DNA of 64,000 bases. Source: Lachnospiraceae bacterium. GTDB taxonomy: Bacteria > Bacillota > Clostridia > Lachnospirales > Lachnospiraceae. Below are positions 1-7,883 of this stretch, in pieces (position 1 is the first letter of the stretch; each line of letters begins with the position of its first letter). The notes below the pieces were generated by a model. That model searched no databases and was not told the origin of the DNA. It saw only the letters and a program-made list of their open reading frames with translations. Position numbers and translations under genes: made by a program. The stretch covers positions 62,001 to 126,000 of the forward strand of contig JAGACK010000017.1 of NCBI GenBank assembly GCA_017614155.1. The letters run 5' to 3'.

Positions 1-43
1 AATCCTCTCCTCCTTTGAATATGTTATTTTTGTTTTATTCAGT

Positions 44-96
44 TCACATGTTTCAAACATGCTTCACATAAATGCAAACACATTTGAAACATGTGA
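44..96. repeat. 14-bp perfect inverted repeat, candidate operator
   Basis: The arms TCACATGTTTCAAA (44-57) and TTTGAAACATGTGA (83-96) are exact reverse complements separated by 25 bases. The left arm itself overlaps a 13-base palindrome, ATGTTTCAAACAT (48-60). The repeat lies between a candidate minus-strand -10 box (111-116) and the ribosome-binding site at 1-15, which is a typical operator position. The regulator is not recognised. Confidence 0.6.
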
Positions 97-211
97 TGCT
101 GACATTTCGCATTATAATAACACCATGAACAAAAAAAAAGATTACATAAACACGCAATTTTGTCTTTATGTCAACAACAAAAACCACCCGTTATTCAATC
201 GGAATAAAAAT

Positions 212-260
212 ACACATGATACTGTATTTTGAAAAATTGTTTCAATACAACATCATGTGT
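212..260. repeat. Imperfect long inverted repeat
   Basis: The outer arms ACACATGAT (212-220) and ATCATGTGT (252-260) are exact reverse complements, and inner arms TGTATT (223-228) and AATACA (244-249) also pair, with TTTGAA/TTTCAA elements toward the centre. The ACATG and TTTCAA elements recall the repeat at 44-96, so the two may bind the same protein. No T-run follows, so this is not a simple terminator. Confidence 0.5.
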
Positions 261-310
261 TTTCAAAATTTACATAAAATCCGTGTTTCAGACTTTTGTT
301 AACATAAAAA

Positions 311-342
311 GTAAAAAAAATTTACATAATTTTTTTTATTAC
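311..342 (-). terminator. Possible weak A/T-only terminator after the HAD gene
   Basis: Immediately past the stop codon of the last operon gene, minus-strand sequence can fold into a hairpin made only of A:U pairs (roughly 311-322 with 328-342) next to a T-rich stretch. With no G:C pairs it would be a poor intrinsic terminator. It is listed because no better candidate follows this operon. Confidence 0.3.
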
Positions 343-343
343 C

Positions 344-1144
344 CTATGTTATAGAAGAATCTATCCTGATAAGCTCCTTCAGAACCCCCCTTTTTTCATA
401 GCCTTCACATATATGCAGTGCTCTCTGCTTCACTTCTTCGGGGGCATTTGCAACCGCGAAGCTTATACCTGCGACATCCAGCATGGTCATATCATTTCCG
501 TTATCGCCAAAGGCTGCAGTCTCTTCTTTTTTTATGTGAAAGAAATCCATAACGGACTTTAAGGCTCTTCCTTTGTCAACTTTGAAGTCGACAAAATCAA
601 CCCACTCCTCTCCTGCCATAAAACAGTGACAGATCTTTTCATTTCTGGGGATGATAGCCTTTTCTCCCGTTTCCCTGATGCTTCCCTTCCTGTAAACGGC
701 GACCTTGATTATATCACCGGGGGTATCAAGGACATCATCAACTACTTCGACATTATTGTTGTAACCGTATCTGATAAGATTTACAAAGTCCTCGTTTTTT
801 GATTCTATAAGGCTGACTCCCGGACATGATACTATGATATCGGTATCAGGAAAGCCCCTTAAGAATCTGACGATGTCCTCTGCATCCTCTCTTTTCATCT
901 TTACCACATCTATATCGGTTTCACGGCATCTGATATGGGCTCCGTTTTCAGCTATGAAGATCAGATCATTCTTTACCGGACTGAACATATTTGCTATGCT
1001 GTGGTACTGGCGGCCGCTGGCTATCGCTATGATAACGCCTTTTTTCTTCAGGCTTTCTATCACAGGAAATATCTCGGGATATATCCCGGCGGAAGAATCC
1101 TTTACAAGCGTGCCGTCCACATCACTGGCTATAAGTTTTATCAT
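344..1144 (-). CDS. Cof-type HAD-superfamily hydrolase
   Basis: This is a predicted cytoplasmic phosphatase of about 266 residues. The N-terminal DVDGTLV motif carries the nucleophile and general-acid aspartates of the haloacid dehalogenase fold. The C-terminal FGDNGNDMTML motif is the metal-binding motif IV of the Cof/YbjI (C2-cap) subgroup, whose members dephosphorylate sugar phosphates, FMN or pyridoxal phosphate. The substrate cannot be told from sequence. The start at 1144 (MIKLIASDV) is chosen because GGAGG lies four bases upstream; an upstream ATG at 1147 would sit on top of that site. It is the last gene of the pyrB-ppk operon, 41 bases after ppk. Confidence 0.88.
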   Translation of the reverse strand: MIKLIASDVDGTLVKDSSAGIYPEIFPVIESLKKKGVIIAIASGRQYHSIANMFSPVKNDLIFIAENGAHIRCRETDIDVVKMKREDAEDIVRFLRGFPDTDIIVSCPGVSLIESKNEDFVNLIRYGYNNNVEVVDDVLDTPGDIIKVAVYRKGSIRETGEKAIIPRNEKICHCFMAGEEWVDFVDFKVDKGRALKSVMDFFHIKKEETAAFGDNGNDMTMLDVAGISFAVANAPEEVKQRALHICEGYEKRGVLKELIRIDSSIT

Positions 1145-1185
1145 CATTCCTCCATACAAAGTCAGCTGTCGCTTTATGGGATGGC

Positions 1186-3321
1186 CTACAGCTTTGTTTC
1201 CGGGATAAATACTCTTTCATTATACAGTTCGGCTTTCTTTCTGGCTTCGCTGTCAGCCATTTCGCAAAAGACGCTTTGGGCGCAGACGCTTTCCTGTCCT
1301 GAACGCCTTCTTGCCTTCACATAACTGCCGTCAGGCTGCAGAACGGAAGCCTTTACATTATCGTCAAGCTGGATCTGAAGGATCATCCGAAGTTCTTCCT
1401 TAAGCTCCTCATTCTCTATGGGAAACAGGATCTCCACTCTTCTTTCAAGGTTTCTGGGCATCCAGTCTGCCGAACCGCAATAGATCTCCTCGTTTCCTGA
1501 ATTATAGAAATAAAAGATCCTCGCATGCTCCAGGTAAGTCCCTACTATGGATCTGACAGTAATGTTTTCGGAGATCTTTTCAATGCCGGCCTTAAGCGAG
1601 CATATGCCCCTGACGATCAGATCTATCTTTACACCGGCCATCGATGCAGTGTACAGCGCTTTTATTATGTCGCTGTCGCATACGGAATTCATCTTCGCGA
1701 TTATCCTTCCGCCGGATCCTGAAAGCGCATGCTCCGTCTCCCTTCGTATGAGGTAAAGAAATCTGTCTTTCAGCCACAACGGAGCCACGGCAAGCTTGTT
1801 CCATGCCACGGGCTCCGAATAACCTGACAGCATGTTGAATACAGCGGTTGCATCTTCGCCGTAAGGTTCGCTGCAGGTAAAGAAGCCTATGTCTGAATAC
1901 AGCTTTGCAGTTGTATCATTATAATTTCCTGTACCCAGATGAACATACCTTGTGATACCGTCTTCCTCCCGTCTTACCACGAGAGTTATCTTTGAGTGAA
2001 CCTTCAGCCCCTTCAGTCCGTATATGACATGACATCCGGCCTGCTCCAGCTTTCTAGCCCAGATGATATTGTTTGTTTCGTCAAATCTTGCTTTCAGCTC
2101 AACCAGTACCGTGACCTGTTTGCCGTTTTCTGCCGCTTCCGCCAAAGCAGCTATGATCGGCGAATTACCGCTGACCCTGTAAAGAGTCTGTTTGATAGCC
2201 AGCGTCTGCTCATCCCTGGCTGCTGTCCTTATGAAATCCACCACCGGTTCAAAGCTTTCATAGGGATGATGCAGGAGCACATCATGATCCCTGATGATGG
2301 AAAAGATATCCTTGTCTGAATCAATAAGTCTCGGCTGCTGCGGCTTGAAGGGCGTGTCCCTGAATTCATCATATCCTTCCATGCCGTACATTTTCATCAG
2401 GAATGTCAGATCCAGCGGGCCGTTGATAAAGTACAGATCGTTCTTCTCGATGCCCAGCTCCTTTGTCAAAAGACGCAGGAGCCTGTCGTCCATGCCTGAC
2501 TGTGCCTCAAGCCTGATCACCTGTCCCCACTGGCGCTTTTTTATCTTTTTTTCGATCTCCGTCAGAAGATCGGCTGCTTCATCCTCATCTATGGTAAAAT
2601 CGGCGTTTCTCATTATCCTGAACGGACTTGCCGTAATCACTTCATAATTAAGGAAAAGACGGTCAATATTGCGTTCTATTATCTCCTCAAGAACGATAAA
2701 GCTTGTCATATCCTCGTTTTTGTCGGGAACTTTAACAAGCCTTGGCAGTACAGACGGAACCTGGACCATGGCAAATTCCGTCTCGTCATCCTCGCCTTTC
2801 AGCAACGCACCGATGTTCAGCGTTTTGTTCCTGATCAGCGGGAAAGGCCTTGAGGAATCGACAGCCATGGGAGTCAGTACGGGATAGATGCTGTGTGAAA
2901 AATACTCGTCCACATATTCTTTCTGATCTTCATCAAGTTCTTCGAACGATCTTATTATATTGATCCCGTTTTTCAATAATAAAGGAATAAGCGACCTGTT
3001 GTAGGTGCTGTACTGGGATGCCACAAAATCATGCGTGACTATCGACAGTTCTTTAAGCTGCATTGCGGGAGTCAGTCCCGCGATATCGGCTTTTTTGTAA
3101 CCGGCATTTACCATATCCTTCAGGGATGCGACCCTGACCATGAAGAATTCATCCAGGTTCGAGGCTGTGATGCTTAAGAATTTCAGCCTTTCAAATAAAG
3201 GAAGGCTTCTGTCCTTTGCCTCACAGAGAATCCTGTCATTGAACTTCATCCAGCTCAATTCCCTGTTTATGAAATACCCTGGGTCTGAAAGATTTATGGT
3301 TTCTGCTTTGCTTTTTTTCAT
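1186..3321 (-). CDS. ppk1: Polyphosphate kinase 1
   Basis: The enzyme reversibly makes inorganic polyphosphate from ATP. The 711 residues match the full family length. The N-terminal region reads NRELSWMKFNDRIL, the typical PPK1 opening. Two histidine motifs of the phospholipase-D-like catalytic domains are visible: VHSKITLVVRR followed by HLGTGNYND (the autophosphorylated histidine region) and LEHARIFYFYNSG. The SADWMPRNLERRVE stretch near the C-terminus is also diagnostic. Its start codon overlaps the stop of the ppx-like gene by four bases, so the synthesising and degrading enzymes are translationally coupled. A sigma-D-like promoter sequence lies inside its 5' end (annotated separately). 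Confidence 0.96.
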   Translation of the reverse strand: MKKSKAETINLSDPGYFINRELSWMKFNDRILCEAKDRSLPLFERLKFLSITASNLDEFFMVRVASLKDMVNAGYKKADIAGLTPAMQLKELSIVTHDFVASQYSTYNRSLIPLLLKNGINIIRSFEELDEDQKEYVDEYFSHSIYPVLTPMAVDSSRPFPLIRNKTLNIGALLKGEDDETEFAMVQVPSVLPRLVKVPDKNEDMTSFIVLEEIIERNIDRLFLNYEVITASPFRIMRNADFTIDEDEAADLLTEIEKKIKKRQWGQVIRLEAQSGMDDRLLRLLTKELGIEKNDLYFINGPLDLTFLMKMYGMEGYDEFRDTPFKPQQPRLIDSDKDIFSIIRDHDVLLHHPYESFEPVVDFIRTAARDEQTLAIKQTLYRVSGNSPIIAALAEAAENGKQVTVLVELKARFDETNNIIWARKLEQAGCHVIYGLKGLKVHSKITLVVRREEDGITRYVHLGTGNYNDTTAKLYSDIGFFTCSEPYGEDATAVFNMLSGYSEPVAWNKLAVAPLWLKDRFLYLIRRETEHALSGSGGRIIAKMNSVCDSDIIKALYTASMAGVKIDLIVRGICSLKAGIEKISENITVRSIVGTYLEHARIFYFYNSGNEEIYCGSADWMPRNLERRVEILFPIENEELKEELRMILQIQLDDNVKASVLQPDGSYVKARRRSGQESVCAQSVFCEMADSEARKKAELYNERVFIPETKL
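3083..3110 (-). promoter_or_regulatory. Intragenic sigma-D-type promoter match inside ppk1
   Basis: On the minus strand TAAA (3107-3110) is followed after 16 bases by GCCGATAT (3083-3090), an exact match to the Bacillus sigma-D (sigma-28 family) consensus elements. It has the same spacing as the better placed site in front of fliK. It lies about 210 bases into the ppk1 coding sequence, pointing downstream. A chance match cannot be excluded. Confidence 0.35.
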
Positions 3322-4856
3322 ACCTTGTTCCTCACCTTCAGTACAGGCCTCAGTCCGAATACCTCCTCAAAGGTATCTGCCCTTTCAAAAAACAGTCCCT
3401 TTTCAAGCATCATATTATCCGAAGACGATACGGTTATCACAAGTTTTTCGTCATCTATCACGCTTTTTACTGCCCAGTAGCTTTTTCTGGTGCTTCTTGA
3501 CAGCCCTGTGGCCAGACGCAGGATCGCCGTCAGTTTCACGGCGGTCATGTAGGACGAGGCATCAAAATCCATATCTCCGAATACGGTATAGGATATATCA
3601 TTCGGGTATGAGTTCCTGACTACAGTAGCTATGATCTTCCTTTCCTCATGTGAAACACCCATGATCTCCGAGCCCATGATTATCGCAAACGATGCTTCGG
3701 CAGGCGAGCTCATGGTCACATATCTGCCGACATCTCTCATCATTGCAGCCAGAGTCAGAAGCAGCCGCTCCCTTTTGCCTAGCCCGTGTATCTTTTTAGT
3801 ACCGTCAAATATGTTGAGGGCTGCATTCAGTAGCTCATCGGACAGTGTCTGGGATGAGTTATATCTTTCAGCTATATACTGGACTGATGAAAGTATGTCT
3901 TTCTCAAAATCATGTGTCGAGGATATGAATTTGTTTTCCTGGGCATAATCATATGCGATACCGTCAGAAAGGGAAACCCCGGGTATCCATATCTTTTTTG
4001 CGCCTGTAGCATCCAGTATGTGATCTATAATAAGAGCAGACGGCAGAAGGAGCGATGCATTTTCTTCCTGAATATCTGCTATCCCGGTCATCTGATAGGG
4101 GGAACTGACCTTCATCAGCTGTGACAGTTTTTCTCTGTACATGTCGGCAGAGATCATGTCATCATCTTTTTTTCCGGACAGACTTCTGATCAGAACGGAT
4201 ATATAATCATCCACAACGATTATATTTTTGATATCATAGCTGCTCAGATACAGTTTTTTGAAGATATGAAGCTCGTTGAGGATTATCTCCGAAATATAAC
4301 CCGCATAATGGGACATATCCGGCTGCAGCCTTGTAAGCTTGTCCCTGATGCGCAGGATGCCCAGATGGAGATTGACCGAAGTGATGAGGCTTCCTTTGTC
4401 AAAAAGCGATACCTGGGTTGATCCGCCGCCGATATCCACGATGGCAGTACCTTTTTCTATCAGTTTTTCAAACCTCTCGCCTCTTGATGCGACAGATTTG
4501 TATTCAAGGAATCTCTGTTCGGAATTACTCAGAATGCTGATGTCCAGTCCGGTACGGAGCTTGATCTGATCGAGCACAACATTTGAATTGGCTGTCTCTC
4601 TGATGGCTGATGTGCCGTATGCCCTGTATTTTTCAACCCTGTAGGTCTTCATGACATCCACGAAGCCTTTAAGGATATCGCAGAGTTCATTCATCTTTGA
4701 ATAACTTATCAGTCCCGTATGAAAGGTATCATCACCCAGGTCTATGCGGCGTCTGATATGATCGATCTCTCTGATGCCGCTTTTGGAACCGATCTCAAAG
4801 ATCTTCATCTCAAATTCATAAGAGCCGGCATCTATGGCCGCAAACAATCTCTTCAT
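3318..4856 (-). CDS. ppx: Ppx/GppA-family phosphatase (exopolyphosphatase-like) with HD-type C-terminal domain
   Basis: The family hydrolyses terminal phosphates of polyphosphate or pppGpp. The N-terminal half is an actin-like ATPase fold: it opens with FAAIDAGSYEFEM, the phosphate-1 loop, and has DIGGGSTQVSLF, the phosphate-2 loop. The opening is divergent from the common DIGSNS form, so activity on polyphosphate is likely but not certain. The C-terminal ~190 residues have the helical HD-like layout of long Ppx proteins. Length (512) fits the two-domain type. It overlaps both neighbours by four bases, between the AAA ATPase and ppk1, which supports a polyphosphate role. Confidence 0.88.
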   Translation of the reverse strand: MKRLFAAIDAGSYEFEMKIFEIGSKSGIREIDHIRRRIDLGDDTFHTGLISYSKMNELCDILKGFVDVMKTYRVEKYRAYGTSAIRETANSNVVLDQIKLRTGLDISILSNSEQRFLEYKSVASRGERFEKLIEKGTAIVDIGGGSTQVSLFDKGSLITSVNLHLGILRIRDKLTRLQPDMSHYAGYISEIILNELHIFKKLYLSSYDIKNIIVVDDYISVLIRSLSGKKDDDMISADMYREKLSQLMKVSSPYQMTGIADIQEENASLLLPSALIIDHILDATGAKKIWIPGVSLSDGIAYDYAQENKFISSTHDFEKDILSSVQYIAERYNSSQTLSDELLNAALNIFDGTKKIHGLGKRERLLLTLAAMMRDVGRYVTMSSPAEASFAIIMGSEIMGVSHEERKIIATVVRNSYPNDISYTVFGDMDFDASSYMTAVKLTAILRLATGLSRSTRKSYWAVKSVIDDEKLVITVSSSDNMMLEKGLFFERADTFEEVFGLRPVLKVRNKV

Positions 4857-6130
4857 TTTTCTACCGTTCCTTTGATATAATCAATGAACTGTTTCGCTGT
4901 TCTGCCGGAAAGCCCTCCCGATTTGAGCTCCCATTTATTTGCCTCGTACAGCAGTTCCTCCTGCCCCATATTGACACCCTGTCTTTTTGCGAGCGTCAGC
5001 ACTATGTCCTTGAACTCCTTCGGGCTTGGACGCCCGAAATAAATCGAAACCCCGAACCGGTTGTAAAGTGACAGCTTTTCCTCAACCGTATCGCTTTCAT
5101 GTATATCATCTGTCTCTCTGCGGTCAAGCTTGTCACTGAAGTTTTCATGTATCAGATGTCTTCTGTTTGAGGTGGCGTAAATGAGTATATTATCAGGTTT
5201 CTTTTCAAGGCTCCCCTCTATCAGTGCCTTCAGGTATTTGTATTCTGTCTCATTATCTTCAAATGAAAGGTCATCCATATAGATAATGAACCTGTAATTC
5301 CGGTCTTTTATGGCAGCGACAACATCATTTAAATACTTAAACTGATGCCTGTACACCTCTATCAGACGCAGGCCCCTGTCGTAATAGCCGTTCATGATTC
5401 CTTTTATTGCGCTGCTCTTGCCCGTTCCCGCATCTCCGTATAGCAGACAGTTATTTGCGCATCTTCCTTCCACAAAGGCTTCCGTATTATCTGTAAGCTT
5501 CTTTTTGGCATCTTCATATCCCACCAGATAGGACATGCTTACATGGGCTATCTTTTTTACCGGTACGATCTTTATGGGGCCCGAAGATGTCTCTTCGATG
5601 CGGAATGCCTTGTTCAGGCCGAACCTGCCCACACCGAACCTGCCGTAGAAGTCAGTTATGCATGAGCGCATCGCTTCTGTATCCCGGGCTGATGCAAGCT
5701 TTACCGCAAGTTCGCAGATACTGTCCCTGATCCTTCTGTTGAAAGTCTTCCCGTTTTCATCAGATGGAACATAGTTCTTCAGCTTCGAAAAACAGTCTGT
5801 TTCGAATTTTTTATCCAGAAGAGAGATATCCTTTTCAAAAAGATCCCTGAAGATCTCTATGTCATGCATGACCAAATCGTTAAGAGTGCCTCTGACATTC
5901 CCTCTCATTTCACTGGCCATTGAAAAACTGTTTTCGTTATTTGCGATAAACCATGCCAGATGATCATGCCAGAGATCTCCCTCAAAACCGAGATCATTGG
6001 ACAGGCTTAAAAGAGAGGAAGCCGTTCTGTGTGCATCCTCCCTGTTCCCGCCCTTAAAAAGCGCGCATATATCCCTTATCAGGCTTTCCTGCAGTCCTTC
6101 CCTGTATAGAACGAGATTGTCACATTTCAT
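4853..6130 (-). CDS. AAA-type ATPase, DUF815 family
   Basis: This 425-residue protein has a Walker A motif, LYGDAGTGKSSAIKG, and a Walker B motif, RFIIYMDDLSFE, followed by a sensor-like ATSNRRHL stretch. The arrangement is that of the DUF815 family of AAA ATPases, whose function is not established. The N-terminal ~170 residues are helical and unrecognised. It sits between chorismate mutase and the ppx-like gene and overlaps both (11 and 4 bases), so it is translated with them. No membrane segment is seen, so it is probably cytoplasmic. A specific role in polyphosphate metabolism is only suggested by position. Confidence 0.85.
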   Translation of the reverse strand: MKCDNLVLYREGLQESLIRDICALFKGGNREDAHRTASSLLSLSNDLGFEGDLWHDHLAWFIANNENSFSMASEMRGNVRGTLNDLVMHDIEIFRDLFEKDISLLDKKFETDCFSKLKNYVPSDENGKTFNRRIRDSICELAVKLASARDTEAMRSCITDFYGRFGVGRFGLNKAFRIEETSSGPIKIVPVKKIAHVSMSYLVGYEDAKKKLTDNTEAFVEGRCANNCLLYGDAGTGKSSAIKGIMNGYYDRGLRLIEVYRHQFKYLNDVVAAIKDRNYRFIIYMDDLSFEDNETEYKYLKALIEGSLEKKPDNILIYATSNRRHLIHENFSDKLDRRETDDIHESDTVEEKLSLYNRFGVSIYFGRPSPKEFKDIVLTLAKRQGVNMGQEELLYEANKWELKSGGLSGRTAKQFIDYIKGTVEK

Positions 6131-6425
6131 CGGGGACTCCCTCTGTAATGCCCTTTTCCCTCATAATGGCATACTGTTTCTTTCTTGAAAGCGCCAGGAT
6201 ATGCTCAAAAAGCTCTTCTATGCACTGAGCCGTGAATTCATCATGGGTCTTGGACCTGACACTCTTTATCTTTTCCACTTCTCTTTTCGGATCAAAGATC
6301 TCCAGATTGTTTTCTATCTTGTAAAGCGCGATCTGCTCCGAGATCCCCACTCTCTCCTCATAGAGGGAAACGAGCTTTGAATCTATTTCATCTATCTTTT
6401 TTCTGAGTTCTTCCAGTTCCATCAT
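6120..6425 (-). CDS. Chorismate mutase, AroQ type
   Basis: The enzyme converts chorismate to prephenate, the branch leading to phenylalanine and tyrosine. The 101-residue all-helical protein has the AroQ pattern: LRKKIDEIDSKLVSLYEER in helix 1 supplies the active-site arginine region, FDPKREVEKI carries the conserved lysine/arginine and glutamate, and the C-terminal helix follows. No prephenate dehydratase or DAHP synthase domain is attached, so this is a stand-alone mutase. It overlaps pyrI by four bases. Its placement in a pyrimidine/polyphosphate operon rather than with aro genes is unusual. Confidence 0.88.
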   Translation of the reverse strand: MMELEELRKKIDEIDSKLVSLYEERVGISEQIALYKIENNLEIFDPKREVEKIKSVRSKTHDEFTAQCIEELFEHILALSRKKQYAIMREKGITEGVPDEM

Positions 6426-6895
6426 TGTTCTCCGTATTTTGTTTCACAGTATTTGCATCTGTACACTTCTTTTTCGGGATCCGTCAGCACAAATATATGA
6501 TCCAGTCCCTGTTCTATTGAAGTTATGCATCTGGGATTTTTGCACTTTATAATGTTCTTCACGGTCTTTGGAAGCGTCAGCTTCGGCTTATCTATGATCT
6601 CTCCGTCCTTTATCACATCTACCGTGGCAGTATGATCCATAAAACCTATGGTCTCAAGGTCAAATCTGTCGATCGGGCATTCGACCTTGATGATATCCTT
6701 TTTCCCCATCTTTTTCGAAGAGGCGTTTGTGATAATAGCCACGGAACAATCCAGCTTCTCCAGTCCCAGATCCTTGTAAAGCATCATCCCGCGCCCTGCA
6801 TGGATATGGTCAATGACAAAGCCCTCATAGATCTTTCCCACATTCAGTTTATATTTTTCCCTGTTTTCGTTCATGGACATATCCCACCTCGTCAT
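6422..6895 (-). CDS. pyrI: Aspartate carbamoyltransferase regulatory subunit
   Basis: PyrI binds nucleotides and holds the catalytic PyrB trimers in the dodecameric enzyme. The protein has the family's N-terminal nucleotide-binding domain ([14 protein letters not shown]) and the C-terminal zinc domain with four cysteines in CKNPRC and CKYC pairs. Length (157) is normal. The first ATG overlaps the pyrB stop codon by four bases, which supports translation from there, although homologues usually begin nearer LNVGKIYEG, so the first ~16 residues may be an extension. Confidence 0.95.
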   Translation of the reverse strand: MTRWDMSMNENREKYKLNVGKIYEGFVIDHIHAGRGMMLYKDLGLEKLDCSVAIITNASSKKMGKKDIIKVECPIDRFDLETIGFMDHTATVDVIKDGEIIDKPKLTLPKTVKNIIKCKNPRCITSIEQGLDHIFVLTDPEKEVYRCKYCETKYGEQ

Positions 6896-7806
6896 ATCCT
6901 GATATCAAGGAGCATGCATATGAGAGCCATTCTGATATACATCCCGTACTGCACCTGCTCAAAATACTTTGCCCTCGGATCCTCATCAACCTCTACAGCT
7001 ATCTCGTTTACTCTCGGAAGCGGATGGAGCACGATCATGTCATCCCTGGCAAGCTCCATCTTCGGCATATCAAGTATATAATAATCCTTCAGTCTGACAT
7101 AATCCTCTTCGTTAAAAAACCTTTCTCTCTGGACCCTTGTCATATATAGTATATCCAGATTCGGCATGGCGTCCTCAAGTTTTGTGAGCTCTTCAAACTC
7201 GGCACCGCTCTTTTTTATTTCATCGATCATATAATCAGGGAGTTTCAGTTCATCCGGTGAGATGAGCATAAATCTGACATCCCTGTACCGCAGCAGCGCC
7301 CTGATCAGTGAATGGACCGTACGTCCGAATTTCAGATCTCCGCAAAGCCCTATGGTCATCCCGTCAAAATGTCCCTTCAGAGCCCTTATGGTCATCATAT
7401 CCGTGAGTGTCTGCGTCGGATGCTGATGCCCGCCGTCTCCTGCATTTATCACCGGTATACGGGCGTGCTTAGCTGCAACCGTCGCGGAGCCCTCCTTCGG
7501 ATGTCTCATTGCCGCAATATCGGCAAAACAGGATATGATCCTTATCGTATCGGCAACGCTCTCTCCCTTTGCGGCTGACGAAGAATCAGCTGTGGCAAAG
7601 CCCATGGTCTTTCCGCCAAGCCTCAGCATCGCCGCCTCAAAGCTCAGACGCGTCCTTGTGCTCGGCTCATAAAAAAGCGTCGCTATGATCTTTCCGTCAC
7701 AAACGTGAGCATACCTTTCCGGATCCGCTTTGATCTTTTCGGCATTATCCATGAGAGTTTCCAGCTCTTCGACTGAAAGATCAAGCGGTGTCAGAAGATG
7801 TCGCAT
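6892..7806 (-). CDS. pyrB: Aspartate carbamoyltransferase catalytic subunit
   Basis: This enzyme joins carbamoyl phosphate and aspartate, the committed step of pyrimidine synthesis. The carbamoyl-phosphate motif [13 protein letters not shown], the HPTQTLTD motif and the HPLPR motif near the C-terminus are all intact. Length is 304 residues, as expected. AAAGGAGG lies four bases ahead of the ATG. The gene heads a seven-gene overlapping operon, and an intrinsic terminator hairpin lies directly in front of its ribosome-binding site, so its expression must depend on read-through or antitermination. Confidence 0.97.
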   Translation of the reverse strand: MRHLLTPLDLSVEELETLMDNAEKIKADPERYAHVCDGKIIATLFYEPSTRTRLSFEAAMLRLGGKTMGFATADSSSAAKGESVADTIRIISCFADIAAMRHPKEGSATVAAKHARIPVINAGDGGHQHPTQTLTDMMTIRALKGHFDGMTIGLCGDLKFGRTVHSLIRALLRYRDVRFMLISPDELKLPDYMIDEIKKSGAEFEELTKLEDAMPNLDILYMTRVQRERFFNEEDYVRLKDYYILDMPKMELARDDMIVLHPLPRVNEIAVEVDEDPRAKYFEQVQYGMYIRMALICMLLDIRI

Positions 7807-7819
7807 AAAACCTCCTTTG

Positions 7820-7847
7820 AAAAAAGGGCCTTGAAAACCAAAGCCCT
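7820..7847 (-). terminator. Intrinsic terminator directly before pyrB, candidate attenuator
   Basis: On the minus strand AGGGCUUUG (7839-7847) pairs with CAAGGCCCU (7825-7833) around a five-base loop, and six U residues follow (7820-7825). Nine pairs with one G:U make a strong terminator. The U-run ends two bases before the pyrB ribosome-binding site (7811-7818), leaving no room for a promoter between hairpin and gene. It may end proA transcripts, regulate pyrB, or both. Confidence 0.75.
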
Positions 7848-7883
7848 ATAGTGTTTACTGCAAAACAGAAGGTGTGGCACTTA

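Larger units (their letters stand above)
1..343. other. AT-rich intergenic region upstream of an off-window minus-strand gene
   Basis: No coding region is visible in this stretch. Read on the minus strand, positions 1-15 hold AAAGGAGGAGAG-like sequence, a strong ribosome-binding site, so a minus-strand gene very likely starts just off the left edge. A TATAAT on the minus strand at 111-116 is a candidate -10 box, though no good -35 box sits 17 bases upstream. The region holds two large inverted repeats (annotated separately) and an all-A/T hairpin next to the last gene. It is much more AT-rich than the flanking genes. Confidence 0.6.

Noticed and set aside
834..1324. Long plus-strand open frames opposite HAD and ppk genes (and many similar ones throughout)
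   Set aside because: They lie exactly opposite conserved genes, have no recognisable motifs or ribosome-binding sites, and are explained by the codon usage of the minus-strand genes.
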